64,000 bases of DNA from Marinovum algicola (GTDB taxonomy: Bacteria; Pseudomonadota; Alphaproteobacteria; Rhodobacterales; Rhodobacteraceae). The stretch covers positions 310,001-374,000 of the forward strand of contig NZ_FNYY01000001.1 in the NCBI RefSeq assembly GCF_900109145.1, written 5' to 3'. The notes under the pieces were generated by a model. That model did not search any database, had not been told where the DNA came from, and saw only the letters and a list, made by a program, of their open reading frames with translations. Positions 44,324 through 51,555 of the stretch are shown here, one piece after another; position 1 is the first letter of the stretch, and every line of letters begins with the position of its first letter. A program made the translations under genes and the position numbers.

Positions 44324-44869
44324 TCAGGCCGCGAACTGCGCGGCGTCGGCCTGTTCGGTAATGATGCTCACATCGGTCAATCCGACAAAGCCCAGCACGT
44401 GGCGCAGATAGGTCGAGGCGAAATCGTAATCCGAGCCCAGTTGCACGCCGCCGGAGGCGAAGGCCACGATCACCTTCTTGCCGGTCAACAGCCCTTCGGG
44501 GCCCTCGGCGGTGTAGCGGAAGGTCACGCCGGCGCGGGCGATGAGGTCGATCCAGGCCTTGAGCGCGGCCGGTACGCCGAAGTTGTAGACCGGCAGGCCG
44601 ATCACGATGGTATCGGCCGCCTGCAATTCCGCCACCAGCGCGTCGGATTGCGCCAGGCGCGCGTTCTGGGCCTCGCTGCGGTCGGCGGCGGGGGTGAAAT
44701 TGGCAGCGACCCAGGTCTCGTCGATCTGCGGCAGCGGTGTCTCGGCCAGGTCGCGGGTGATCACCCGCTCGGGCGCCAGGGTCTCGGTCAGGCTCTCGGT
44801 CAGAACGCGGGTGGCCGAGCCGGCCTTGCGGGCGGATGCGTCGATGCGCAAAAGGGTGGTGGTGGTCAT
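44324..44869 (-). CDS. azoR: FMN-dependent NADH-azoreductase
   Basis: 181-residue flavodoxin-fold quinone/azo reductase. N-terminal LLRIDASARKAGSATRVLTE binds the FMN phosphate, and GLPVYNFGVPAALKAWIDLIARAGVTFRY is the family hallmark. It reduces quinones and azo compounds by two-electron transfer from NADH. ATG 44869 is preferred to 44875 because GGAG lies 8 bases away. It is divergent from a LysR gene, a common regulator pair for this enzyme. Confidence 0.92.
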   Translation of the reverse strand: MTTTTLLRIDASARKAGSATRVLTESLTETLAPERVITRDLAETPLPQIDETWVAANFTPAADRSEAQNARLAQSDALVAELQAADTIVIGLPVYNFGVPAALKAWIDLIARAGVTFRYTAEGPEGLLTGKKVIVAFASGGVQLGSDYDFASTYLRHVLGFVGLTDVSIITEQADAAQFAA

Positions 44870-44936
44870 TGTCATGTCTCCGGGTTTGATCTGCACCTAG
44901 AGTTGGCTCTTGCATTCATGAACTCAATTGCCGCAT

Positions 44937-44955
44937 ATCAACAGGACTTGTTGAT
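44937..44955. promoter_or_regulatory. LysR-type operator between azoR and its regulator
   Basis: ATCAACA-GGACT-TGTTGAT, perfect 7-bp arms around a 5-base centre in the 118-base divergent region. Size and symmetry fit the recognition site of a LysR protein. Confidence 0.65.
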
Positions 44956-44987
44956 TTTTGCACATAAGTATTCGGTGGAGGTATCTG

Positions 44988-45884
44988 ATGGACAATTGGG
45001 GAGAGGTGCGCACCGCGTTTCAGGTGGCCCTGCACGGCACGGTCAGCGGCGCGGCCGAGGCGCTGGGGGTGCATCATGCCACGGTGATCCGCCATATCGA
45101 CGCGCTCGAGGCGCAGCTCGGCGCCAAGTTGTTCCAGCGCCATGCCCGCGGCTATACCCCGACCGAGGCCGGCGAGGATCTGCTGCGGGTGGCGCAGGCC
45201 ACCGAGGATCAATTCAACCAGTTGCAGGGCCGGATCAAGGGCCGGGGCGAGGGCGTCTCGGGCGAGCTGGTCGTCACCTCGCTGGTCGGCATGGCGGGGA
45301 TGTTCGCCCCGGTGCTGGCCGAGTTCCAGCGCGACTATCCCAATGTGGTGCTGCGCTATCTGACCGGCGACCGCCTGTTCCGGCTGGAATACGGCGAAGC
45401 GCATGTGGCGATCCGCGCCGGATCGGCGCCGGAACAGCCCGACAACGTGGTCCAGCCCTTCTTTCGCCATCCCTTCGCGCTTTATGCCTCGAACACCTAC
45501 GTCAAGGCACATGGCAAACCCGAGCGCGACAGCGATCTGGCGCAGCACCGGATTGTCTGTCACGACGATCTCAACAGCCGCGCGCCGATGTACCGCTGGC
45601 TGCGCGATCAGGTGCCCGAAAGCGCCTGTGTCTTCCGCAGCACCGACATGCGCGCCAACACCGAAGCCGTGGTCGCCGGCGCGGGCATCGGGTTCGTGCC
45701 GGTATTCGAGGCCAGGCGGCATCCCGATCTGGTCGAGATCATGCCGGCGCGCGACGAATGGGCCTCGCAGCTCTGGTTGGTCACTCATGTCGACCTGCAC
45801 CGCGCGGCCAAGGTCCAGGCCTTTCTGAAATATCTGAAATCCCATGCCAAACAGTGGGAAAAGTGCTGCGCGCTGAATGACTGA
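44988..45884 (+). CDS. LysR family transcriptional regulator
   Basis: 298 residues. Winged HTH VALHGTVSGAAEALGVHHATVIRHIDALEAQLGAKLF in the first 60 residues, followed by a LysR substrate-binding domain. ATG 44988 sits behind GGTGGAGG. Divergent from azoR, which it probably controls through the palindrome at 44937-44955, in response to quinones or electrophiles as in related pairs. Confidence 0.93.
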   Translation: MDNWGEVRTAFQVALHGTVSGAAEALGVHHATVIRHIDALEAQLGAKLFQRHARGYTPTEAGEDLLRVAQATEDQFNQLQGRIKGRGEGVSGELVVTSLVGMAGMFAPVLAEFQRDYPNVVLRYLTGDRLFRLEYGEAHVAIRAGSAPEQPDNVVQPFFRHPFALYASNTYVKAHGKPERDSDLAQHRIVCHDDLNSRAPMYRWLRDQVPESACVFRSTDMRANTEAVVAGAGIGFVPVFEARRHPDLVEIMPARDEWASQLWLVTHVDLHRAAKVQAFLKYLKSHAKQWEKCCALND

Positions 45885-46779
45885 GGCGTCCAAGGGCCAT
45901 CTGGCCATGTTGTGTTTCTCGGCGCTGGTGGCCGGCTCCTTTTCGCTTGGCGGGCTGGTGGCGAACGAGATCGCGCCGACGGCGCTTCAGGCGGCGCGGT
46001 TCCTTTTGGCCGCGACCCTGACCGGGGCGGTGGCCATCGCCACCGGTCGGATTCGCCGGGCACATCTGGCGGCGCCCTGGCGCTATTTCGTGCTGGCGGG
46101 ATTTTTCGCCACCTATTTCGTGCTGATGTTCGAGGGGCTCAAGACGGCGGCTCCGGTGAGCGCAGCGGCGGTCTTTACCCTGACCCCGATCATCGCGGCG
46201 GGTTTCGGCTATCTGCTGATGCGCCAGCGCCTGACGCCGCGCATCGCGCTGGGGTTGGCGGTGGGGGCCGGCGGTGCACTCTGGGTGATCTTCCAAGGCA
46301 GCTGGTCAGCGCTGGTGCAATTCGAGATCGGACGCGGGGAGGCGATCTATTTTCTCGGCTGCATCTGCCATGCCATCTATCCGCCGCTGATGGCCAGGCT
46401 CAACCGTGGCGAGCCGCCGGTCGTCTTCACCACCGGTATCCTGATTGCCGGGGCGCTGCTGGTGGCGGTCTATGGCTGGGGCGATCTGCGGGCCACCGAC
46501 TGGGCCGCTCTGCCGCCGCTGGTCTGGATCACGTTGGCCTATATCGCGACCTTCGCCACCGTCGCCACCTTCATCCTGCTGCAAGTCGCCTCACTGCGGC
46601 TGCCGGCCTCCAAGGTCATGGCCTATACCTATCTCACCCCCTCGTGGGTGCTCTTGTGGGAGCTGGGGCTGGGCCATGGCGCGCCGGTGCCCTTGGTGCT
46701 GATCGGGGTGGGGCTGACGGTGCTGGCGCTGGTGCTCCTGATGCGGCCGGAGCCGCAGCGCGAGGTCACACCGGCCTGA
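45877..46779 (+). CDS. EamA (DMT superfamily) transporter
   Basis: 300 residues, ten hydrophobic segments in two EamA repeats; FSLGGLVANEIAPTALQAARFLLAA and AYTYLTPSWVLLWELGLGH are typical of each repeat. A drug/metabolite exporter of unknown substrate. It overlaps the LysR gene by 8 bases, so it is co-transcribed with it. Confidence 0.9.
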   Translation: MTEASKGHLAMLCFSALVAGSFSLGGLVANEIAPTALQAARFLLAATLTGAVAIATGRIRRAHLAAPWRYFVLAGFFATYFVLMFEGLKTAAPVSAAAVFTLTPIIAAGFGYLLMRQRLTPRIALGLAVGAGGALWVIFQGSWSALVQFEIGRGEAIYFLGCICHAIYPPLMARLNRGEPPVVFTTGILIAGALLVAVYGWGDLRATDWAALPPLVWITLAYIATFATVATFILLQVASLRLPASKVMAYTYLTPSWVLLWELGLGHGAPVPLVLIGVGLTVLALVLLMRPEPQREVTPA

Positions 46780-46783
46780 GCCG

Positions 46784-47137
46784 TCACTCTCGCTGTGGCA
46801 GCTCCGTCGCCAGAAAACGCTCGAAAGCGTCGAGGTTGACCGGTTCGAACTGGCCAAAGCCCTGCATCCAGACACTGGCGGCGCGCAGGGCGTCAGGCTC
46901 CAGCTTGCACCATTTCACCCGGCCGCGCTTTTCCTGGCTGATCAGCCCGGCGCGGGTCAGGATCATCAAGTGCTTGGAGATCGCCGCCAGCGACATGTCG
47001 AAGGGATCGGCCACATCGGTCACCGCCATGTCATCCTCGAGCAGCATCGACAGGATCGCGCGGCGTGTGGGATCGGCAAGCGCGGCGAAGACCGCGTCGA
47101 GGGAGGCTGTCGGTGTCACAGCCGCGGAGGTAGCCAC
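46784..47137 (-). CDS. ArsR family transcriptional regulator
   Basis: 117 residues if started at GTG 47137. HTH core LDAVFAALADPTRRAILSML and LAAISKHLMILTRAGLISQEKRGR are diagnostic. It has no visible metal-binding Cys pair, so it belongs to the non-metal SdpR-like branch. The start is uncertain: TTG 47155, GTG 47137 and GTG 47119 are all in frame and none has a strong ribosome site. It converges with the EamA gene. Confidence 0.88.
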   Translation of the reverse strand: MATSAAVTPTASLDAVFAALADPTRRAILSMLLEDDMAVTDVADPFDMSLAAISKHLMILTRAGLISQEKRGRVKWCKLEPDALRAASVWMQGFGQFEPVNLDAFERFLATELPQRE

Positions 47138-47174
47138 TGCGCCCGGCCCGGTCAAGTGGCGCAGCGGGCAAGAT

Positions 47175-47188
47175 CAACCGATCAGTTG
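47175..47188. promoter_or_regulatory. ArsR-type operator candidate
   Basis: CAACCGATCAGTTG, a 14-bp palindrome with one mismatched pair, 20-50 bases upstream of the possible ArsR starts. This form is common for the SdpR-like branch, so autoregulation is likely. Confidence 0.5.
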
Positions 47189-47234
47189 AATATGGCAAAG
47201 CGGCGCAATCGGCCCGCCCGCGGCCTGCGACGGT

Positions 47235-47263
47235 TTGACAGGCTTGCCGGGAGCTCCTCTAAG
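47235..47263 (+). promoter_or_regulatory. Promoter of the ATP synthase F0 operon
   Basis: TTGACA (47235-47240), 17-base spacer, TCTAAG (47258-47263), about 110 bases before atpI. A full -35 match at ideal spacing. Confidence 0.65.
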
Positions 47264-47371
47264 GTCGTGCAATATCAATAAGTTGACGGCTGGGCCAAAG
47301 GCGCTCACCGCTTATTGACTCGCCGCCGCCGCCGCCTTAGCACAGCGGCAGGAATTACCAAGGGGGACAGC

Positions 47372-47713
47372 TTGCCGGACCTTGAGCATCGCAAGCGGCT
47401 GGAAGCGCTCGACGAGCGCATCGCCAAGCTCAAGGGCGGGGAGGCCAAACCCCATCAGGAAGAGCATTATTCGCAGGCCCAGATGGGCTGGCGCATGGTG
47501 ATCGAACTGGTGGCCGGTCTGGGGATCGGCTTTGGCATCGGATTTGGGCTCGACAGCCTGTTCGGCACGCTGCCGATCTTTCTGGTGCTGTTTACATTGC
47601 TGGGTTTTGCCGCCGGGGTGCAGACCATGCTGCGCACGGCCAAGGAGTTCCAGCCCAAGGACCAATCGGCCGACACGGCCGGAGAGCACGAGAGGGACGA
47701 TAATGGCGGTTGA
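47372..47713 (+). CDS. atpI: ATP synthase assembly protein AtpI
   Basis: 113 residues if started at TTG 47372, which follows AAGGGGGA; the frame has no ATG or GTG start. A charged N-terminal helix ([16 protein letters not shown]) precedes two membrane spans, [21 protein letters not shown] and [17 protein letters not shown], as in alphaproteobacterial AtpI. It helps c-ring assembly and Mg2+ handling. It overlaps atpB by 11 bases. Confidence 0.88.
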   Translation: MPDLEHRKRLEALDERIAKLKGGEAKPHQEEHYSQAQMGWRMVIELVAGLGIGFGIGFGLDSLFGTLPIFLVLFTLLGFAAGVQTMLRTAKEFQPKDQSADTAGEHERDDNGG

Positions 47714-48461
47714 AGCGCAAGGTGCCGAAGAGGGCGGGCTGGTTTTCCACCCGATGGACCAATTCATCGTCAAGCCGCTGTTTGGCGGCTCCGAGGTGGG
47801 CATGTTCACCATCACCAACGTGACGCTCTGGATGTTCCTCGCGGTGCTCGCGGTCGTGGCTCTGATGGTGCTGGGCACCTCGCGCCGTGCGATCATCCCG
47901 TCGCGCACCCAGTCGGTCGGCGAGCTGGCCTACGGCTTTGTCTACAAGATGGTCGAAGACGTGGCCGGCAAGGACGCGCTGGCGTTCTTCCCCTATATCA
48001 TGACGCTGTTCATGTTCATCGTCTTCGCCAACTTCCTCGGCCTGATCCCGATGTCCTTCACCACCACCTCGCATTTCGCCGTGACCGTGGTGCTGGCGCT
48101 GCTGGTCTTCGTCACCGTGACCGTGGTGGGCTTTGTCAAGAATGGCTCCAAGTTCCTCGGGCTGTTCTGGGTCGCTTCCGCGCCGTTGGCGCTGCGCCCG
48201 GTGCTGGCGGTGATCGAGGTGATTTCCTACTTCGTGCGCCCGGTCAGCCACTCCATTCGTCTGGCGGGCAACCTGATGGCCGGCCACGCGGTGATCAAGG
48301 TCTTCGCCGGCTTTGCCGCCATCGCCGTCGTGTCGCCGATCTCGGTCGTGGCGATCACCGCGATGTACGGTCTCGAAATCCTCGTGTCCTTCATCCAGGC
48401 CTATGTCTTCACCATCCTGACATGCGTGTACCTCAAGGACGCACTGCACCCGTCGCACTAA
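47703..48461 (+). CDS. atpB: ATP synthase F0 subunit a
   Basis: 252 residues. Signature helix [14 protein letters not shown] contains the essential Arg of the proton path; five to six membrane spans. It forms the stator half-channels beside the c-ring. Start at 47703 inside the end of atpI, giving coupled translation. Confidence 0.97.
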   Translation: MAVEAQGAEEGGLVFHPMDQFIVKPLFGGSEVGMFTITNVTLWMFLAVLAVVALMVLGTSRRAIIPSRTQSVGELAYGFVYKMVEDVAGKDALAFFPYIMTLFMFIVFANFLGLIPMSFTTTSHFAVTVVLALLVFVTVTVVGFVKNGSKFLGLFWVASAPLALRPVLAVIEVISYFVRPVSHSIRLAGNLMAGHAVIKVFAGFAAIAVVSPISVVAITAMYGLEILVSFIQAYVFTILTCVYLKDALHPSH

Positions 48462-48464
48462 GCC

Positions 48465-48494
48465 TGCGGTGGGTTGAGAAACCCACCCTACGCA
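48465..48494. repeat. Short dispersed inverted repeat between atpB and atpE
   Basis: TGC-GGTGGGTT-GAGA-AACCCACC-CTACGCA: a perfect 8-bp stem with a GAGA tetraloop (48468-48487). The GTAGGGTGGGTT/AACCCACC pattern is a widespread proteobacterial dispersed element. It lies just after the atpB stop, where it may protect mRNA or tune atpE output. Confidence 0.65.
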
Positions 48495-48564
48495 ATATGG
48501 GCGGAGCTTCTCTCTGCCCGGAACACCCCTGAATTCCAACTTCCAATCGTAAGGAGATACACCC

Positions 48565-48789
48565 ATGGAAGGTCAACTCGCACACATCGGCGCAGGTCTC
48601 GCAGCAATCGGTTCCGGCGCCGCCGCAATCGGTGTGGGCAACGTCGCGGGCAACTACCTGGCCGGCGCGCTGCGCAACCCCTCCGCAGCTGCTTCGCAGA
48701 CCGCGACCCTCTTCATCGGCATCGCCTTCGCAGAAGCCCTGGGCATCTTCTCGTTCCTGGTTGCTCTGCTGCTGATGTTCGCCGTCTAA
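48565..48789 (+). CDS. atpE: ATP synthase F0 subunit c
   Basis: 74 residues: two hydrophobic helices joined by the polar loop ALRNPSAA, with the ion-carrying Glu57 in [11 protein letters not shown]. It forms the rotating c-ring. AAGGAGAT lies 7 bases before the start. A 103-base gap with the dispersed repeat separates it from atpB. Confidence 0.97.
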   Translation: MEGQLAHIGAGLAAIGSGAAAIGVGNVAGNYLAGALRNPSAAASQTATLFIGIAFAEALGIFSFLVALLLMFAV

Positions 48790-48875
48790 GCCTTACGGAA
48801 GACTGATCCTTACGCCTCGGTCGGGCGACCTGTGTCGCCCGACCGCTGGTAACCGGACTTCCCAAGGAGGACGAC

Positions 48876-49424
48876 ATGGCAACAGTAACCACAGAGGCCG
48901 CTGGCGAATACGGGGCTGACGCCGCCGCATCCGCTCCCGGCATGCCGCAGCTGAACTTCGATCACTGGGGCAACCAGATCTTCTGGCTCCTGATCACGCT
49001 GGCCGTGATCTATTTCGTCCTGTCCCGCATCGCGCTGCCGCGCATCGCGGCGGTTCTGGCGGAACGTCAGGGAACCATCACCAACGACCTCGCCAAGGCC
49101 GAAGAGCTGAAGCGTCAGGCCGGTGAGGCCGAACAGGCCTATGACAAGGCGCTGGCGGATGCCCGTGCCGAGGCCCAGAACATCATCGCCGAGGCCAAGG
49201 CGGAAATCGCAGCCGAACTGAAGGTTGCAACCGACAAAGCCGATGCCGAAATCGCCGCCCGCACGGCGGAATCGGAAAAGGCGATTTCCGAGATTCGCGC
49301 CGGTGCGCTCGACAACGTGAAAGAGGTTGCGCGGGACACCGCGGAAGCGCTCGTCACCGCGCTGGGTGGCCGTGCGGACAGCGCCGCGATTGATGCGGCC
49401 GTGGCCGAACGGACGAAAGGGTAA
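48876..49424 (+). CDS. ATP synthase F0 subunit b'
   Basis: 182 residues: N-terminal membrane span [22 protein letters not shown] followed by a long charged coiled coil. This is the b' paralogue used with b in a heterodimeric peripheral stalk, as in photosynthetic and related alphaproteobacteria. AAGGAGGA precedes the start. Confidence 0.94.
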   Translation: MATVTTEAAGEYGADAAASAPGMPQLNFDHWGNQIFWLLITLAVIYFVLSRIALPRIAAVLAERQGTITNDLAKAEELKRQAGEAEQAYDKALADARAEAQNIIAEAKAEIAAELKVATDKADAEIAARTAESEKAISEIRAGALDNVKEVARDTAEALVTALGGRADSAAIDAAVAERTKG

Positions 49425-49427
49425 GAC

Positions 49428-49997
49428 ATGCGCAAACTCATGACAGTGGCGCTGATTGCCTCTGGCTCGATCTCGGCCAGCCCGGCGCTGGCTGCCCCCG
49501 GCCCGTTCTTTTCGCTCAGCAACACCGATTTCATCGTGGTGCTGGCCTTCCTGCTGTTCATCGCGATCCTGATCTACTTCAAGGTGCCTGCGCTGCTGGC
49601 GGGGATGCTCGACAAGCGGGCCGAAGGTATCCGCAGCGAGCTGGACGAAGCCCGCGCCATCCGCGAGGAAGCGCAGACTCTGCTGGCCTCTTACGAGCGC
49701 AAGCAGCAAGAGGTGAAAGCCCAGTCGCAGCGCATCGTCGACCACGCCAAGGAAGAGGCGCGCATCGCCGGTGACGCCGCCAAGAAGGACATCGAAGCCT
49801 CGATCGCTCGCCGTCTGGCCGGCGCAGAGGACCAGATCGCTTCGGCCCGTGCCGCCGCGGTCAAGGAGGTGCGTGACCGCGCCGTCGTGGTGGCCGTCGC
49901 CGCCGCGCGCGAGGTGATCGCCAAGCAGATGACCGAAGAAGAGGCCAACCGCCTGATCGACGACTCGATCTCGACGGTGGAAGCCAAGCTGCACTGA
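49428..49997 (+). CDS. atpF: ATP synthase F0 subunit b
   Basis: 189 residues: short hydrophobic leader, membrane span FIVVLAFLLFIAILIYFKVPALL, then a coiled coil (KRAEGIRSELDEARAIREEA onward). Second peripheral-stalk subunit, 3 bases after b'. Last gene of the operon, followed by a bidirectional terminator. Confidence 0.95.
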   Translation: MRKLMTVALIASGSISASPALAAPGPFFSLSNTDFIVVLAFLLFIAILIYFKVPALLAGMLDKRAEGIRSELDEARAIREEAQTLLASYERKQQEVKAQSQRIVDHAKEEARIAGDAAKKDIEASIARRLAGAEDQIASARAAAVKEVRDRAVVVAVAAAREVIAKQMTEEEANRLIDDSISTVEAKLH

Positions 49998-50030
49998 TGC
50001 GGCGGGGGCGACCCCATCCGACCGATTGAC

Positions 50031-50063
50031 AAAACGCCCGGAGCCCCGCGCTTCGGGCGTTTT
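50031..50063. terminator. Bidirectional intrinsic terminator after atpF
   Basis: AAAACGCCCG, 13-base loop, CGGGCGTTTT. The stem has flanking A and T runs, so it should terminate both the atp operon and the convergent GntR gene (stop at 50086). Confidence 0.85.
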
Positions 50064-50085
50064 GCCGTTGCAGACGGTTGCCGTG

Positions 50086-50859
50086 TCAGACCTTACGGCT
50101 CTGTTCGTGCTCGAACCTCTGCCGGGCGATCGCCTCGTTGCGTTCGGCCCGGACATCGTCGCGCAGCGCCGCCTCCACATAATCGAGATGCGCCTCGATC
50201 GCCGCCCGCGCCGCGCCGCCGTCGCGCGCCTGGAGGGCGCTGTTGATCCGTTGGTGCTGCTCGAGCAGCATCTCGCGGGTCAGCCGCTGCTTGAACATGA
50301 TCTGGCGGTTGTAGAACACGCCTTCGCGCAACAGCTGATACATCGAACGCATCATGTGCAGCATGATGACATTGTGGCTGGCTTCGATGATCGACAGGTG
50401 GAATTCCGCATCCAGCGCCGCCTCGTCGCTGGGGTCGCGCTTGGCATGGGCGGCGACCATCTTGTCATAGACCGTCTGGATCACCTTGAGATCGGTGTCC
50501 GAGCCCAGCCGCGCCGCCCGCTCGGCCGCCAGCCCCTCCATGTCGCGCCGGAACGAGAGATAATCGAACACCGCCTCGGAATGGCTGGCAAAGAGCTGCA
50601 CCAGTGCCGGCGAAAATGCCGAGCCCAGGACATCGGCGACAAATATTCCGGCACCAGCGCGGGACGACAGCAACCCCTTGGCCTGCAATTCCGCAATCGC
50701 CTCGCGCAGCGAGGGGCGCGACACGCCCAGCCGCTCCGAAAGCTCGCGTTCCGAGGGCAGACGCTCGCCGGGACGCAGGATGCCGCGCAGGATCAGCTGT
50801 TCGATCTGCCGGGTCACGGCAGTCGAGAGCTTTTCGGGCTGGATGGGCTGGAAGGGCAT
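50086..50859 (-). CDS. GntR family regulator, FadR subfamily (FCD domain)
   Basis: 257 residues. Winged HTH with GILRPGERLPSERELSERLGVSRPSLREAIAELQAKGLL at about 25-65 and an all-helical FCD effector domain with the metal-type residues in DAEFHLSIIEASHN, EQHQRINSAL and IEAHLDYV. Such proteins sense organic acids (lactate, glycolate, pyruvate) and repress uptake or oxidation genes. It stands alone here, so its targets are unknown; an inverted repeat just upstream suggests autoregulation. Confidence 0.93.
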   Translation of the reverse strand: MPFQPIQPEKLSTAVTRQIEQLILRGILRPGERLPSERELSERLGVSRPSLREAIAELQAKGLLSSRAGAGIFVADVLGSAFSPALVQLFASHSEAVFDYLSFRRDMEGLAAERAARLGSDTDLKVIQTVYDKMVAAHAKRDPSDEAALDAEFHLSIIEASHNVIMLHMMRSMYQLLREGVFYNRQIMFKQRLTREMLLEQHQRINSALQARDGGAARAAIEAHLDYVEAALRDDVRAERNEAIARQRFEHEQSRKV

Positions 50860-50876
50860 GGCGGCTCCGGATAATT

Positions 50877-50893
50877 GGTCAAATTATATGACC
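50877..50893. promoter_or_regulatory. Inverted repeat upstream of the FCD-GntR gene
   Basis: GGTCA-AATTATA-TGACC, perfect 5-bp arms with a 7-base AT-rich centre, 17 bases before the start. A candidate autoregulatory operator, overlapping a likely promoter. Confidence 0.45.
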
Positions 50894-51007
50894 GCAGGCG
50901 GGGCGGGGCAAGCGACGGGCAAGGTTGCGAAACAATTGCACGAAATCCGCAGCAATGTTCTCCCTATGATAATCTATTGTTAACGCCTTCCGCATTACCT
51001 CTGAGGC

Positions 51008-51403
51008 ATGGATCGATTTGCGTTGTTTCCTCTGTTGATCCTGCTTTCAGGCTGTAACGGCCCGGGGCTGCGCCATCTCGGCGTGGCCCCTGTGCAGGTT
51101 GCCGAAGGGGGGATGACCTTCGATATCCGCACCCGCGCCGGCATGGCCGAGGCGATCCGCACCAATCCGATGGCCGGCGTGCGAATGGTGGACGTTGCCA
51201 CAAACGGCGGCCGCGCCATCCTGCGCGTCACCGGCTGCGAGGTGGCCTGGCTCCGGGGCGATCCTGCGGTGCTCCTGGCCGGGCTGAACTGTGGCGCAGG
51301 GCACAAGACGCCGCCGCAACCGCGCCGGCGGACGATCTGTACCGGCACCGTCTCGGCGCTTTACCGCACCGGAGAAAGCGACGTGATCTTCACCTGTGGC
51401 TGA
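51008..51403 (+). CDS. Small outer-envelope lipoprotein, unknown function
   Basis: 131 residues. Signal peptide FALFPLLILLSGC with a lipobox (LSGC, Cys16), so it is lipidated. The mature part has four further cysteines (positions about 77, 94, 110 and 130), likely two disulfides. No recognised domain. It lies upstream of smc with 152 bases between. Confidence 0.75.
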   Translation: MDRFALFPLLILLSGCNGPGLRHLGVAPVQVAEGGMTFDIRTRAGMAEAIRTNPMAGVRMVDVATNGGRAILRVTGCEVAWLRGDPAVLLAGLNCGAGHKTPPQPRRRTICTGTVSALYRTGESDVIFTCG

Positions 51404-51429
51404 CAAAAGGCTGATTTCAGCCGAAATCC

Positions 51430-51455
51430 TGTGGATAACCCCGGCCTTATCCCCA
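51430..51455. promoter_or_regulatory. Two DnaA boxes upstream of smc
   Basis: TGTGGATAA (51430-51438) is a perfect reverse-orientation DnaA box, and TTATCCCCA (51447-51455) matches eight of nine bases in the other orientation. They lie about 100 bases before the smc start and just upstream of a TTGACA at 51473. DnaA could therefore influence smc transcription. Confidence 0.5.
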
Positions 51456-51555
51456 CATCCTGTGTCAGACCGTTGACAGGCCACAACACCAAGGCTCACA
51501 CTGGCTGAAAACCGGAATCACCGGGGTGAACCCGGGCAATCGAGAGGCCAGAGCT

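Noticed and set aside
51430-51455. Replication origin
   Set aside because: Only two DnaA boxes, no AT-rich unwinding region and no dnaA, hemE or parAB neighbours.
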